From Gymnogyps californianus (taxonomy: Eukaryota; Chordata; Aves; Accipitriformes; Cathartidae), in assembly GCF_018139145.2 (NCBI RefSeq), contig NC_059485.1, positions 16,243,698 through 16,307,697 of the forward strand: DNA of 64,000 nt, read 5' to 3'. Below, piece after piece: positions 1-11,165 of this stretch; within the stretch, counting starts at the first letter, position 1; each line of letters starts with the position of its first letter. The translations under genes were made by a program, and so were the position numbers. Under the pieces are notes generated by a model that was given only the letters and a program-made list of their open reading frames with translations, was not told the origin of the DNA and searched no databases.

Positions 1-100
1 ACTTAAGCCATTGTGGGATTTTGTTTGTTTATAGTAAAACAAATTTAATCAGAGTGATTCAACACTGGACCAGCATTCTCCCTCAGAAGATCACAGAATT

Positions 101-136
101 TTTATTCCATTAATATGAACTAAAGCCAGATTTATT
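101..136 (-). terminator. Polyadenylation signals of the minus-strand gene
   Basis: Two AATAAA hexamers are read on the minus strand, at 136-131 and 106-101, about 545 and 575 nt past the TAG of the last coding exon. Two close canonical signals downstream of the stop would give a 3' UTR of roughly 0.6 kb ending near the window edge. The position relative to the stop is what makes this more than chance, since AATAAA is common in AT-rich DNA. Confidence 0.45.
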
Positions 137-679
137 ATAATGGCTGAGTGTTAAGTTCCTTCCAGTTCAGCAAAGGTACTACCATTTGCTGAGCTGAGCT
201 CAGAAGTAAACTCAACTTTGCACGTCTGTAGCACCTTCTATCCAGAGATATGGAAGCACATTACTAGCATTATTAATCCTCTAGAAAGGTACGAAACATT
301 TGTCCCCATTTAGTAGCTGGGATGAGCTTACACAGCAAGTCAGCAATACACACACTGCAGTCCTGCTCTGCAGCACGTGCACCTGCTGCTGAACTGTTGA
401 CTTCAACATGATTACTGTGAATTTACATCAGTGTGAATCTAGCCAGTCTTGATCACTGCCTTCCAGCAGGTTTTTAAGCAATTAAAATTAATGACATGCA
501 GATACCTACAAAAAATGTAACAAAAAAGTTCTAGAAAAAGCAAAGTAGAATTCGTGTCTGATCACTATAAGCCCCTGACCTCTAACTTTACATCACAGGC
601 ATACCCTTCATCCCTCCACACCCAAAAAAACCTACCTGAGTTTTGTCTCCTAGTAAAATACTGTTCATGTTGACATACA

Positions 680-776
680 CTATACAGGTTGTTGCTTTCG
701 ACAGTGCTCTAACAACTTGTATATGCTATAATTTCCTTGTTTGTTTGATCGCCATCGTTGCTTTCTCCTCTGCTCT
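680..776 (-). CDS. Terminal coding exon
   Basis: The acceptor is strong (pyrimidine-rich run ending CTCCAG at 779-777). The first base completes a Ser codon begun in the previous exon, then 31 codons run to a TAG at 682-680. The peptide is strongly basic (EQRRKQRWRSNKQ, then YKLLEHCRKQQPV). Two other frames are also open for a short distance, giving endings AYTSC or ...QTRKL. The frame chosen is the one in phase with the exon at 2.39 kb. Confidence 0.5.
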
Positions 777-2333
777 CTGGAGAGTTAAAGCACATATAAA
801 CCACCCAAAGCAAAGTTTCATCTATCCTATTCCAGAGTCAAAAGGTAGAGTCACTCTGTGCTGATTTGAATTGTAAGTGATTCCAGGTTGTGACAGTCAC
901 ACTGTGCTGCGACTGAGGCTGAGAGCTGGCTCACATCTCTTTCTGCATTAATGTTTTCAGGTCCCCCCCCAAATACCTCCCGCATGTCAGTGCATTGTAA
1001 CAAAGGGATTTACGAGCTTAGACAAGCACTGGAGCAAAGAACCCACTGACTCATTTCACTAGACAGACATACCCTTAGAAACCCTGCTGACTGCATCTTA
1101 TTACCTTTTTCTGCCAGTGGTTTCAGAGTTGCAGGTAATGTTGACTTACTGATGTGCATGATGAAAGAAACTTTAATGAAAAGCCTTTGATCTATATTTC
1201 TATACATCTCTAATGACTAACATCTGAACTACACTCATCTATATACCAGTCAGTGTAGTTTCGTCAATTAGCGTTGTGCAGGTGTCAGCTGAAATAATAC
1301 AAATCTGGGGTACTACAAAAGGGAACATTTCCCTATTTAATTTACCCTTTGTTCTGAACATGGGATTGAGGGGTTTTGGGTTTTTTTTTTTTTAAACTAA
1401 CAAAAAACTCCTTTGTTCATGATCTGAAGGCTACAGCATTCAAAGTCCAATTCTATGCCCTTAATAACAAGTGGCTTCAATAAGATCACTCATCTTAGCA
1501 AAGATTGCAGGACTGAGCCTCGATTAATTTTTTTTTCCTCAAAACACTGCAAGTATCTATCTCACACTACTTATATCTTACCTAGTGATATTACAGAGAA
1601 CTTGTCAAACAGGAAAGAGAAACAAGACTTACATTAAGTACGAATAACTATACTTGACATTTTCCAGCAAATGCTATTACTCAGAATAAAAGTACCTATT
1701 CTAAAGTGAAATGAGATGATCTAAAATAAGGCAGTATTTTTGCTGAATAAAAGCCCTGACATATAAGTTCTTCAAGAGCTATCATAAATGAAGACCCCAC
1801 ATATACAATCCTCTAATTCCACAATGAAACAATGCACAGATGCTGAAAAGAAGATATTTTGATGAGGAACAAAACTAGGCTCTTACACTTGTAATCATTG
1901 AGGAACACATGCAGAGCTGACTGATTAGAAGCCTGGAGCTGACATATTAGCCAAAATTACCTGGACTAATTAGAATCAATTTAATCAGAACTGCTAGCAA
2001 ACAGGAGACTGGACAAAGCTGAACCTAAAAGGCAATCCCTAAGAAAGCTCTGTGCAACCTGCTTGTTAAATATGACACTGCTACTACAACACTGGTAGCA
2101 CTTCAGTCACTGAATTAAATCTTGCCATAGTTTTCGCACGCCGGAAACACTTTGAGGGATATTATTTCATTTATAAATGAGATGATAGCGCAAACTCCCA
2201 GTCATCAGGGACTGAACACCTCTGATGTTCCCCACAACTCCTCTCTACACACCAGAAAGTGCTATGTTTTCTTCAGAAGAATTAAGCTGTATGTTTCTGT
2301 AAGTTAACAGTTTTGACCAGTTTAATTACTTAC

Positions 2334-2392
2334 GAGGGGAGATTCCCTGGATAACCACTCATTTCTTCTGTCAAATTATTCAAAATATTTCT
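2334..2392 (-). CDS. Internal coding exon (RNILNNLTEEMSGYPGNLP)
   Basis: This is a 59-nt exon with a perfect GTAAGT donor at 2333-2328, starting in phase 0 and ending with two bases of a codon. The encoded peptide RNILNNLTEEMSGYPGNLP is compositionally protein-like. An in-frame TGA just upstream limits the exon on its 5' side. The acceptor tract is only moderate. Confidence 0.55.
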
Positions 2393-5300
2393 CTCCCAAA
2401 ATCAATGTATAGAAATGTGATTTTGAAAGAGACAGGTTTAGGTGTCTTCATACACTGAGGGCAGCTATTCTCCTTTAATCTATGTGAATTACTCTTAATA
2501 GTGTTAACAGTTAAACACAAATTTGCAAACACTCTTTGAGAATACACCCCAGTAAACATTTCTTTATAAATCTAAATGCATCTAAATGCTAAAATGAAAG
2601 ACATCTGAAGAGCCTGACAGTGAAAGGTCTTGCCTTATACTATAAAATGAGATGTTGAAATGATGTTTAGGATCTTCATGTGTCAAAGCAAGCAGTAGCT
2701 CTACATATCAAATAAAACATGTTGGCAACAAGGCAAAATTTTGTTGAATACATTGAGCCAAGCGGATTTGTAACATACATTTGCTTTGTACTTTTCAGCC
2801 TTCAAGAGTACTTTTTCCCCCCACTTTTAACACTGATACACATAGATGCATTGGCTCATTGTTTGGGGCATGTTTCTTGTGGATAATTTCATATACTGGA
2901 GGTGGAATGAGATGGTTTAACTTCTGGCCTGAAAACAGCAGCTTCTAAAGGAATATTTTGTATTATTTCTTTGAACAACTACTTATCAGTGATTTATTTT
3001 CTCCTAAATGCAAAAAGGCACAGTTTACACTGAGGTTTGTTCTGTGAGTGAAAGAAGAAATTGCCTTGGAAAAACAATATTTGAAAAGAATTGGAGTTAC
3101 TAACATGGGTTGATGCCATTTGCCAACACTGGTTCATTTGCTAAGAACAGAAGAGGGGTTAAAAAAAAAAAAAAAAACAAGTGGCATGGCAGGCCTATAT
3201 TGGAACGCACATGTTTAGGAAAAAAAATTAGTGTCTTTCCTCTGTATGACTGTAGAGAACACGAGAATACTTCAAGTTTGCTAATCCAGTAGATCTTCAC
3301 TTGTGAGAGCTTAATCCCTACAGGTATCAATGGAGCTACAGTCTGCATTCAGCTCAGAAAAACTCAGCAACTTCTTCATGCCCATTGGGGCAGCTTAGCT
3401 CAACTCCAGACAAACAGGGAGGCATGTGTTTGGAGGAAGAAATTGTGTCTGAAGTGGAACAGAAAAGCTAACAGATGTAGTGGAAGCACACAAGCAGCAC
3501 GTATTCATGCAAGAAATGTGAAATCCAAAGGCTAAATCAAGATGCCCAGAGGCAGAACTACAGAGGAAGGGGCAGTTGCAAGGCCAAACAATCTCCCCCA
3601 GCTATCTCCGCTAGTAAACCTCTGAATGGATGCATAGCTGGTTTGACTTGTGAAAACCCATTGCTTCACCCACTGTTCCAGAAGCTTTTTTGGTGCAATA
3701 CGAGGCTGTAGAAGAGATCTGTTTTTCACTGCACGCTGTAGCTAGTCCACAGAGCAGAAAATACTCTTCACACTGCAAATACTCTTTCACCTATGTGAAG
3801 CACAGCAGACATACCTGCCCTCTATAATTTGCCCCAGCAAAGAAAGAGCTTTCTAACACCTCTCTTTATCCACCAGCAGAAGACCATCCACAGTTTGCCA
3901 GACACAAACAGCAGTCACAGAAGAGTCAGGCAAAGAGCTTTGGTGCTTTTCTTATCCTCCCTTGCTACTGGCCAGCATGCAATTTTGCATTATTACTTTG
4001 GAAAATATATCTTGAGTGTGCAGACATTTCTTCCTATACAAATATTTGAGTTGTAGTAGCTGAGAGTTTCAACTGAAATGAAAGATAGTAAACTGAAGAA
4101 TAGCAGCTAGTGGAAATGGTTTCAAATCTCAGGGCAGCCAAGGATGACAACCCAGAACAACCCAGAAGCTGTTAGTGTATCTAAAAGATGGAAAGATATT
4201 TTTAAAGTATAAATAAAGACATAAATAAAATGAGTGGGAGAATCCAGTGAGATTTCTTTGACCTTCAGAGCCAGAGAACATGAAGAGAATGTTTCAAAAA
4301 TTAATCTTCTATTTTTCCTCTAAGGTTTGCTACACAAGCACAGATGAAAAACTACTGGGAAACAGAAAATAAACTGGATAACTGGATTTGGTAATCAGGA
4401 TGTAAGTTTCTAATAACTTAAGGGCAATCCCATCGTAAATATAGTGAACTCTGAAATGCTTTAGGACTCAAATTCAGATGTTAACTACACAAAATACTGG
4501 GTTTAAGTGCTGCAGGCTCAGTGAAAATATAACATGAATTGAAAAGTGTTAGGAATCAAAAGAGTTCTGGAAATCTAACATGGAAATTATATTTAAAGAA
4601 CCAGATACACACATAGTAGAATGTGAAGAAACAATAGTCTCAACAGTGACAGCATAGATCTATGGAGCTAACCAAACTGCAGTAGTACCAGACCTAGGAA
4701 GGAAAGCAGCTGGAAGACACTCTGAAGTTAACATTTACTATAAATCTCCTTGTAAACACCTGCTACCTGCTAGCAGCAGAACGTATACAAGGAATTTTGC
4801 CTTTGCCCTCTTTGAGCCCACAGTATTCGCAACATGTGGCTTACGTAGGAACGGCTGGAGTAACTGAATTACATTTGAAAATCATCACATATAGATATCA
4901 GGTCTCCTCCATAGTCTCCTTTACACTCCCAGAAGCAATACAATCCCTATTTTATTTAGAAATAAAGAACAGTGCAAACTGTCCTTTCCTTATTTTTAAT
5001 TTTCAAATGTCTTTGCATTTACTGATTCCAGAGGAGCCAGAATCAGAAGGCAGAAAACATGCAGATACTTTTTTTTCCCCTGTGTTTTCTAGCTGACTCA
5101 GAAGAAAGGAGAACTACAATTCAAGACACAAGAGCCTGTTTGAAGATTTTCACTTCGCAGCCTCATTCAGACATCTCAGGTGAGACTGTGAACTGAGCTA
5201 ACCCAAACACTAACAGTAGGACAATTCATGACATCTTGTTGTCTAATGTTATCCTGGTGCCTACGCACTTCAATTACTGTCTGTCTAAAAGCATGCAATT

Positions 5301-5905
5301 CTGTTGTGGAATTATCTTAGGACTGCAACCCTGCTTTGTAGAAGAGTAGAAAGTGGGACAAGGCAGGGGTAATCACATGAGCTTCTACTGGCTGATGAAT
5401 TTGGCCCTAGAAGCCTAAGACAGAAATTTAAGCTTTACACTGTAAATGTCCAAAAGAGCGCACTCCAGCAGGAATACGGACCAAGTTTGCTAAAAGTTTT
5501 TTATATTTCTCCAGCATCTGTAATTCTAAAAGACAGTAATTACATAAATTTAAGGCAACTAAATAATTTAATCAGGGGGAAAAGCAGACATGGGGGAAAA
5601 ATCCCAACAAATACACTCTTACAGCACAAGGTTTTGAACGGATGAACCTGCTTTCTTAAAGAACACAAGTTACTAAGGGAGACTTCACTAACAGGAGACT
5701 AACAGTTGTACCAGTATACATGTTCCAGTGTCTCCCCATGCCTTCTGGTGTGTTTTGAGGTTGAGGCTCAGAAAGTGACCTCTGGAGACAAAAATATCAC
5801 CAGCTGTATGTGACCTAGTAACTGAATCATTAGATGTGGTGCTCCAAATGCACAAAAGCATGAAACTTTACAATAAGATTAATGTATTAGAGTGCTTTGC
5901 TTTAC

Positions 5906-5934
5906 TTTGTTCCCAATTTCAACACACAATCCTT
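5906..5934 (-). CDS. Small internal coding exon
   Basis: This is a 29-nt exon. The acceptor follows a clear pyrimidine tract (TGTTTTCTAAAG) and the donor is GTAAAG. It encodes GLCVEIGNK in the phase needed to link the 6.60 kb and 2.39 kb exons. The size makes it uncertain on its own. Confidence 0.45.
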
Positions 5935-6503
5935 CTTTAGAAAACACTACAGCACATTGACAACAACAGCAGGATTTAAGCACATTTTCTAAATATCTTA
6001 AGTGGCACAAGTTATTAAAATTTGAATATTGCTAATATTATGCTCTGTTTATTCTTTCAGGTGTAAGTATTTAAGCACTAACCACAGAGAGTGGGAACCT
6101 GTGTTGGGATTAGGATTTTGTTTTAAAAAACAAAAGCTAGCATGGAAGACTGCTAATGCAAGGATCTTTACAGCACTCTCAAACCAGATGTAGGCTTTAG
6201 TAAGCTATTTCCTTCTGCAAACAATCTGGTCAATGAACTTTGTTTGGACAAGTAACTGAACGTCCTCTGGAGGGTACAGTGCTCCCACTGCAGGGATCTG
6301 CAGTCACTGATTTCTGTTAGTATTGTACTGAGTGCCAAATAATCTTTAAATTAGAACATTCAAAATTAGGAAGCTCTTAGCCAGTAAATCTCAGCCAGCT
6401 TAACTTGCTAAATTTTTCTCTGGAAGAGCCCAATAGTTCAAATGATCAATGGCTATATCATGATGATCAAATGGCATCATAATGATACAGAAGCACAGCC
6501 CAC

Positions 6504-6601
6504 CTGTTATTGACAGTAGAGTTGGAACCTCATTTACCAGCTTTAATGTCTTTGCATCACTGTGCTGTCTGTCTAACATGCACTGATCAATGTAAAGAAT
6601 A
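6504..6601 (-). CDS. Internal coding exon directly beside the LTR
   Basis: This 98-nt exon encodes ILYIDQCMLDRQHSDAKTLK followed by LVNEVPTLLSIT, the only open frame across it. The donor is the strong ACAG|GTGGGC and the acceptor is ATAATTTTAG at 6602-6611. Only 14 bases of original intron separate the exon from the solo LTR that starts at 6616. The exon opens with one base and closes with one base of split codons, and both fit its neighbours. Confidence 0.75.
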
Positions 6602-6615
6602 CTAAAATTATAGCT

Positions 6616-7197
6616 TGTCCTGGTTTCGGCTGGGATAGAGTTAATTTTCTTCTTAGTAGCTGGTACAGTGTGTTTTGGATTTAGTGTGAGACTAATGTTG
6701 ATAGCAACAGCTAGAACATCAGTGTGTTAAGTAGTGCTTATCTTAAGCCAAGGACTTTTCAGTTTCCCATGCTCTGCCAGCAAGCAGGTGGGCAAGGAGC
6801 TGGGAGGGAGCCCAGCCGGGGCAGCTGACCTGAACTAGCCAAAGGGATATTCCATACCATGGAATGTCATGCCCAGTATATAAACTGGGAGCAGTTGGCC
6901 AGGAGGGACAGATCGCTGCTGGGGCACTGGTCAGCAGGTGGTGAGCAATTTCATTGTGCATCACTTGCCTCTTCTTGGGTTTTGTTTCTCTCTTTTTGTT
7001 ATATTCCTTTTTATTACAATTATTACATTATTATTATTATTGTTAGTATTATATTTAATTTTACTTTAGTTATTAAACAGCTCTTAACTCAGGAGTTTCC
7101 CTTTTTTCCCCCCGATCCTCCTCCCCATCCCACTGGGAGGGGGGAAAGGTGAGCAGCAGCGTGGTGCTTAGTTGCTGGCTGGGGTTAAACCATGACA
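6616..7197 (+). mobile_element. Solo LTR of an avian endogenous retrovirus (ERVL-like)
   Basis: This 582-bp element begins TGTCCTGGTTTCGGCTGGG and ends GGGTTAAACCATGACA, so it has the TG...CA ends of an LTR. It carries a TATATAAA box at 6877-6884 and an ATTAAA signal at 7072-7077 after a T-rich stretch, with a purine/pyrimidine-rich tail. There is no internal retroviral region on either side, so it is a solo LTR. The start matches the LTR seen repeatedly in bird genomes (recalled, not searched). No clear target-site duplication is visible: the flanks are TAGCT and ACCCC. It lies antisense within an intron of the gene. Confidence 0.88.
6877..6884 (+). promoter_or_regulatory. TATA box inside the solo LTR
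   Basis: TATATAAA lies about 260 bp into the LTR on the plus strand, where a U3 promoter would place it. Transcription from it would run away from the 6.60 kb exon and antisense to the host gene. Confidence 0.6.
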
Positions 7198-7344
7198 ACC
7201 CCTTTGGGCCTTAAAAAGTTTTGGGTTTTTTTTTTTTTATTTTATTTACCGTAAGAACAGTAAATTCCTGGACGTCCTTTGCCTGTGCATTGAACAATGG
7301 AGTCAGAGAGCCTCCAGTAGGCTGGAAACATAGCCTTATTTTAC

Positions 7345-7451
7345 CTAACAAGCCTTAGGCTGCTATACAATATGGCAAATATCAATTTGAATCTAAGTTT
7401 ACAGAAACTACTAACAGCTACAGACTGTAGTATGATTTTTTTTTCAGCTGT
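7345..7451 (-). CDS. Internal coding exon (TAEKKIILQSVAVSSFCKL...)
   Basis: This is a 107-nt exon. The acceptor has an excellent tract (TGTTTCCTTTGCACTGTAG) and the donor is TTAG|GTAAAA. One frame is open throughout and encodes TAEKKIILQSVAVSSFCK then LRFKLIFAILYSSLRLV. It starts in phase 0 and ends with AG of a Ser codon completed by the 6.60 kb exon. A run of nine A bases lies in the coding sequence near its start. Confidence 0.75.
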
Positions 7452-8096
7452 CTACAGTGCAAAGGAAACATAGCCTTGGGAAATCGTCATAGGTTAAAGC
7501 AACTGAGGTGAGATAGAAGTGATTTTCCAACAAAACATATACCTTCACTTCCCTCAGATAAATTAACATTACTTCTTACTAGTCATAAGTTATGAAAATA
7601 GTGTACCCCTCCAAGATGGTATCCTTCTCACATCAAGCTTATCTTCACACAAAAGATTTGCATCTGCAAGTGCACTGAGATTGTCTTTGAAACTCAAAGT
7701 TCAACTCTGTGTCTTCACTGGAAAGTCAGTAACCTGCTAGGGAGCTTTAAAGGTAGGACCTTAATCTTTAAATATAAGACATTCATCTCTCAAAGTTACA
7801 TACCAGTGAATTCAGAAGTTCTGTAGTGAAATGTATATTACTTCTGTACTGTACTAAACTATATTTTTTTATTTGCTTATTGCATTGCATGGCCAAGATT
7901 GTAAGTAAAGTTGTCTAAAATCTATTGTTGTGGCTGTCTGGTTTTTCTGGGGCAGATTCCTGGAATCATCTTGATTTCTGGCTCTTGCAGGTCACCACTC
8001 TACTGATAACTATTTTTGTCACCTACACAACGCTAGAGAGCTACTAAAGGCTCAAAAGAGCATCAACCCGCAGACTTGAATTCCAACATTACTTAC

Positions 8097-8123
8097 TACT
8101 TCCAGATGAATGGAGCAGTTGTG
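8097..8123 (-). CDS. Candidate 27-nt cassette microexon
   Basis: The acceptor is strong (CTTTATTCTTTTAG) and the donor is a perfect GTAAGT, only 27 nt apart. Both flanking exons meet at a codon boundary, so including HNCSIHLEV or skipping it keeps the frame. That is typical of a regulated microexon. It could also be a chance pair of splice sites. Confidence 0.4.
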
Positions 8124-8404
8124 CTAAAAGAATAAAGATCATTAGTTTTAATGAAGAGTTCCCACTGCAACATCAGATACTTCTCAGGACAGCTAAATCC
8201 TCAGTCAGCAGTACTTTGCAACTTCACTGGCACTTCTATTTTATTAACTTCTTTTAGTGTCCCATAACAGAATCAGTTCAAGAACCATGTTCACTGTAGT
8301 ATGGAGCAACACCAGATAGAAAAATGTTTAATAAGTGGATAGTTGCAATGGCATCTCATTATGATAATATTGAAAAAACCCAAATCAAACAACAGTCTGG
8401 TTAC

Positions 8405-8495
8405 CTTTGAGTTTAAGGCCTTATATACAAAAACACTTTCCTTCCTTTCCGCAGAACAGAATCTCCCTATACAAACGTTGCTCATTTTGTCCTGT
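8405..8495 (-). CDS. Internal coding exon (QDKMSNVCIGRFCSAERKES...)
   Basis: This is a 91-nt exon with acceptor CTAACTTGTTTACCATAG and donor AAAG|GTAACC. The only fully open frame encodes QDKMSNVCIGRFCSAERK then ESVFVYKALNSK. A second AG four bases further in (ACAG) could serve as an alternative acceptor, but it would break phase with the preceding exon. Confidence 0.72.
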
Positions 8496-8859
8496 CTATG
8501 GTAAACAAGTTAGGAAAGTAGGAAAAAAAAAAATCACCCACTTCCCATCCTGTGTTCTCCTTACTCTGAAGGCTCACACAACATGTTGATGGAGATTACT
8601 TCTACAAATAGAAAATCTCCCCTAAGACACTATTTTTCCCTTCATATTTTCATGTTCACTCAGATTGGTTGAAAATGTGCCTGGTATCAAATTAAGACTG
8701 CAGGGCTGAGAAACAGATGATGCTAGTTTTAAATCATAAGGCTTAGAAAAAGACACTTCAAGGTAACAGGAGCATCTGCTATGCTTCATACAGGAGTGAA
8801 ACAACTTCAAACCCTAAGTGACAGCAGTATATGCCATTTGTACTGGCATTTTCATTCAC

Positions 8860-8926
8860 CCTCCCTTGTTAACATTGCAATTTTGGCCAATCATATAGGC
8901 AGCATGTTTTATGTTCTTTTTAAAAG
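8860..8926 (-). CDS. Internal coding exon (FKKNIKHAAYMIGQNCNVNK)
   Basis: This 67-nt exon follows an excellent acceptor (ATCTCTGTTTTTCTAG). The only open frame encodes FKKNIKHAAYMIGQNCNVNK. It starts two bases into a codon and ends after two bases of a Gly codon, which fits both neighbours. The donor GG|GTGAAT is acceptable but not ideal. Confidence 0.62.
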
Positions 8927-10985
8927 CTAGAAAAACAGAGATGGTAGCCTAGGGGGTAAGAGATACAAAATCCCCCATCCAAAAGTACAGATGCTGATGG
9001 GCAGGAGAAGAGAAAGAAAACTTCACAATCAACTGTGATGGATAGGCTAAAATTTCACCTGCCTTCTCATATACCAGAGTTATCCTTGAGAAGTTTTCAG
9101 TCGTCTTCTCAATAACACAGTATTGCTAGGGCAGCATTTATCATAGTATCTTCTTGGCATTTCTTATGTTGAAAATCAAAGAGAACTTAATAGTTTCTAG
9201 ATAAAAAAATTGGAAATGTGTTAAAGATGATCTGCTGCATCTGTTGGCAAAGCCTTTTGCAATGCTGTATGTTTTTATCCCTGAAGAGATCAGCAAACAG
9301 GTTCAGAAGAAATAAGAATAGCTTCCTTTTACTTCTCTAACTTTTGGGTCAAGAAACTGAATTATTTTTTCTTTAGTTTTACAGATTCTTGTATCTCAAA
9401 CATCTAACAAAAGACAAATATCCAGGTTGTGATTCAAATGCAACATTTTTTTTTTCCAGAAGTTTACCTATGTTAACATTTTCCCCAAAACTAAATAGTT
9501 AAGAGGACTCAACTTTAAAAATCAAGATAGAAAAAACCCACAAGCAACATTGACAGAAAACCTTTAAACAGCTAACCATTCACAGGCACCGCCTCCTGCA
9601 AAATACCACTCACATCAATGATTATTCCAAATATGTTCTTTGACTTCTCATTCTCCAATATTTTTTTGTTTTAATCACAGAGCATGTTAATACCGGTGGG
9701 TCTTGCCTTTCTCCTATACTCAATATTCATCTGTAGCATTCTTAAGTGCAAGAACTTTTACTAGCTATATCTCTTTAAGACACAGCTATGTGTTAGATCA
9801 GTTCTACAAGCCTGCATAGCATTGGGCAAAATGTTCAGCATTTCTTTTTCAGATTCTCTCCAATTATATTCTATACTGTTCTGTCCATAGTTGTTTTCAG
9901 AAAGATGGCTTGCACTCAAATCTGAGAAATAAATGCAATATTATAGACTTGACAAAACAGATTGGTACATATAAAAAGGAGCTGAAGATATGTCACTTGA
10001 AAGAAACATTATAAGTGACACTCTAAAAAGGTTTTACTGGTTTGATCAAAATAAGTGATCTAGTGCACAGAAGAAAAGGAAAACAAATCATTCTTTTTCT
10101 CCCCCCTTCAATTTTCACAACATAGTATTAGCTATCGCCTCTGTAACTAAGAGAAGGAATATGCAACAGAGATTTATGGTTACTAAAGTTGTACAAACCT
10201 TCCTGTTTAAGTCTCTGAATAAATGCAATCCTACAACTGAGGGTCCTTCTTATCAGGCCTATGGTAAACCTTACAAATAACATTTTCAGAAATGACTGAA
10301 TTGTGGAAGTGCAACCTCATTGTTGGTCCAGAGAATCAGGAACTCAGTTTTGATTAAATGTGATGGCCTGCTGATGATGACAAAGGTTTTATACTTTGTC
10401 TTGCACAAGTATTTATCCTGAATTCAGTTTAGAGGGTTTGCAATGTATAACTCAGCCATCAACTGCATGTTTTCTCTGGTTCCTTTATTTTATTTTGCTT
10501 TCTTGTCTAAATCTCATCCACTGAAAGAAAAAAATCTTAACTATTTATGACTTTTTTGTTTAGTTACAGAGTTTTTACCTGCATGTACCACAGAGAATAT
10601 CTTTGATCAAGGTTTATAAGCAAAGACCTCTTCCCAGGGATGCATGCCAGCTTCTTAAAGAAAAATCGATACATTCTGGGAGGGAGCATCTGGAGGATTA
10701 GCTTTTTGATTTAACAAAGCATCCCTCACTCAGGGACTTACGTCTGTTTGAAGCTTGCAAATCTTAAATCACACTTCAAATTTAAGAGTGAGCTTAACCG
10801 TTTCCCTAAATACAAGTCCTAGGAGAGCATTTTTGCATTTGTAACCCAGGAAAACATTGTCACAAGAGTTGATACCCTTCTCATTTTCTGTTTTGTTATA
10901 TCCAGACGCAGCTGAATTATTTAGTCTTTCCATACAACACTGAATTATTTCACAGTAAAAAAGCTCAGAGAATTAAAATATTTAC

Positions 10986-11165
10986 CTGCACTAACAGAAT
11001 TAATGTAATGTGTTAAAAGAAGGTCATTTGTTAATATTGAAATAGCCAGTGCTTTCTTTCCAGTGCTTTGAGTGCCTCCTTGTGCATTATCATACTTTTC
11101 AAAGGCATCTGCAGAAGAACTGTCTGTCTCCTTTCTTTCCAGAGGAGCACCAACTTGATGTAGTG
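10986..11165 (-). CDS. Internal coding exon, 180 nt, Ser/Asp-rich then hydrophobic
   Basis: One of the clearest exons in the window. The acceptor is ACTTCCTCAG and the donor is GCAG|GTAAAT, with 59 codons open between them. The first half is polar (LHQVGAPLERKETDSSSAD, AFEKYDNAQGGTQSTGKK) and resembles a loop. The second half is hydrophobic (ALAISILTNDLLLTHYINS). It begins with two bases and ends with one base of split codons. Confidence 0.82.

Noticed and set aside
639..728. Open stretch VVRALSKATTCIVYVNMN ending at CAG|GTAGGT on the minus strand
   Set aside because: It lies past the stop of the last exon, and its only acceptor (AAATTATAG) lacks a pyrimidine tract. It probably lies in the 3' UTR.
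1147..1198. Candidate exon with a GTAAGT donor (NIDQRLFIKVSFIMHI)
   Set aside because: No usable acceptor tract. The 2.39 kb exon already joins the last exon in phase without it.
3792..3840. Minus-strand VLESSFFAGANYRGQ ending at GCAG|GTATGT
   Set aside because: Good donor but poor acceptor, and its phase does not fit between the 5.93 and 2.39 kb exons.
8622..8810. 62-codon minus frame after a strong acceptor (CTTTTTCTAAG)
   Set aside because: No donor keeps phase with the neighbouring exons, which join directly without it.
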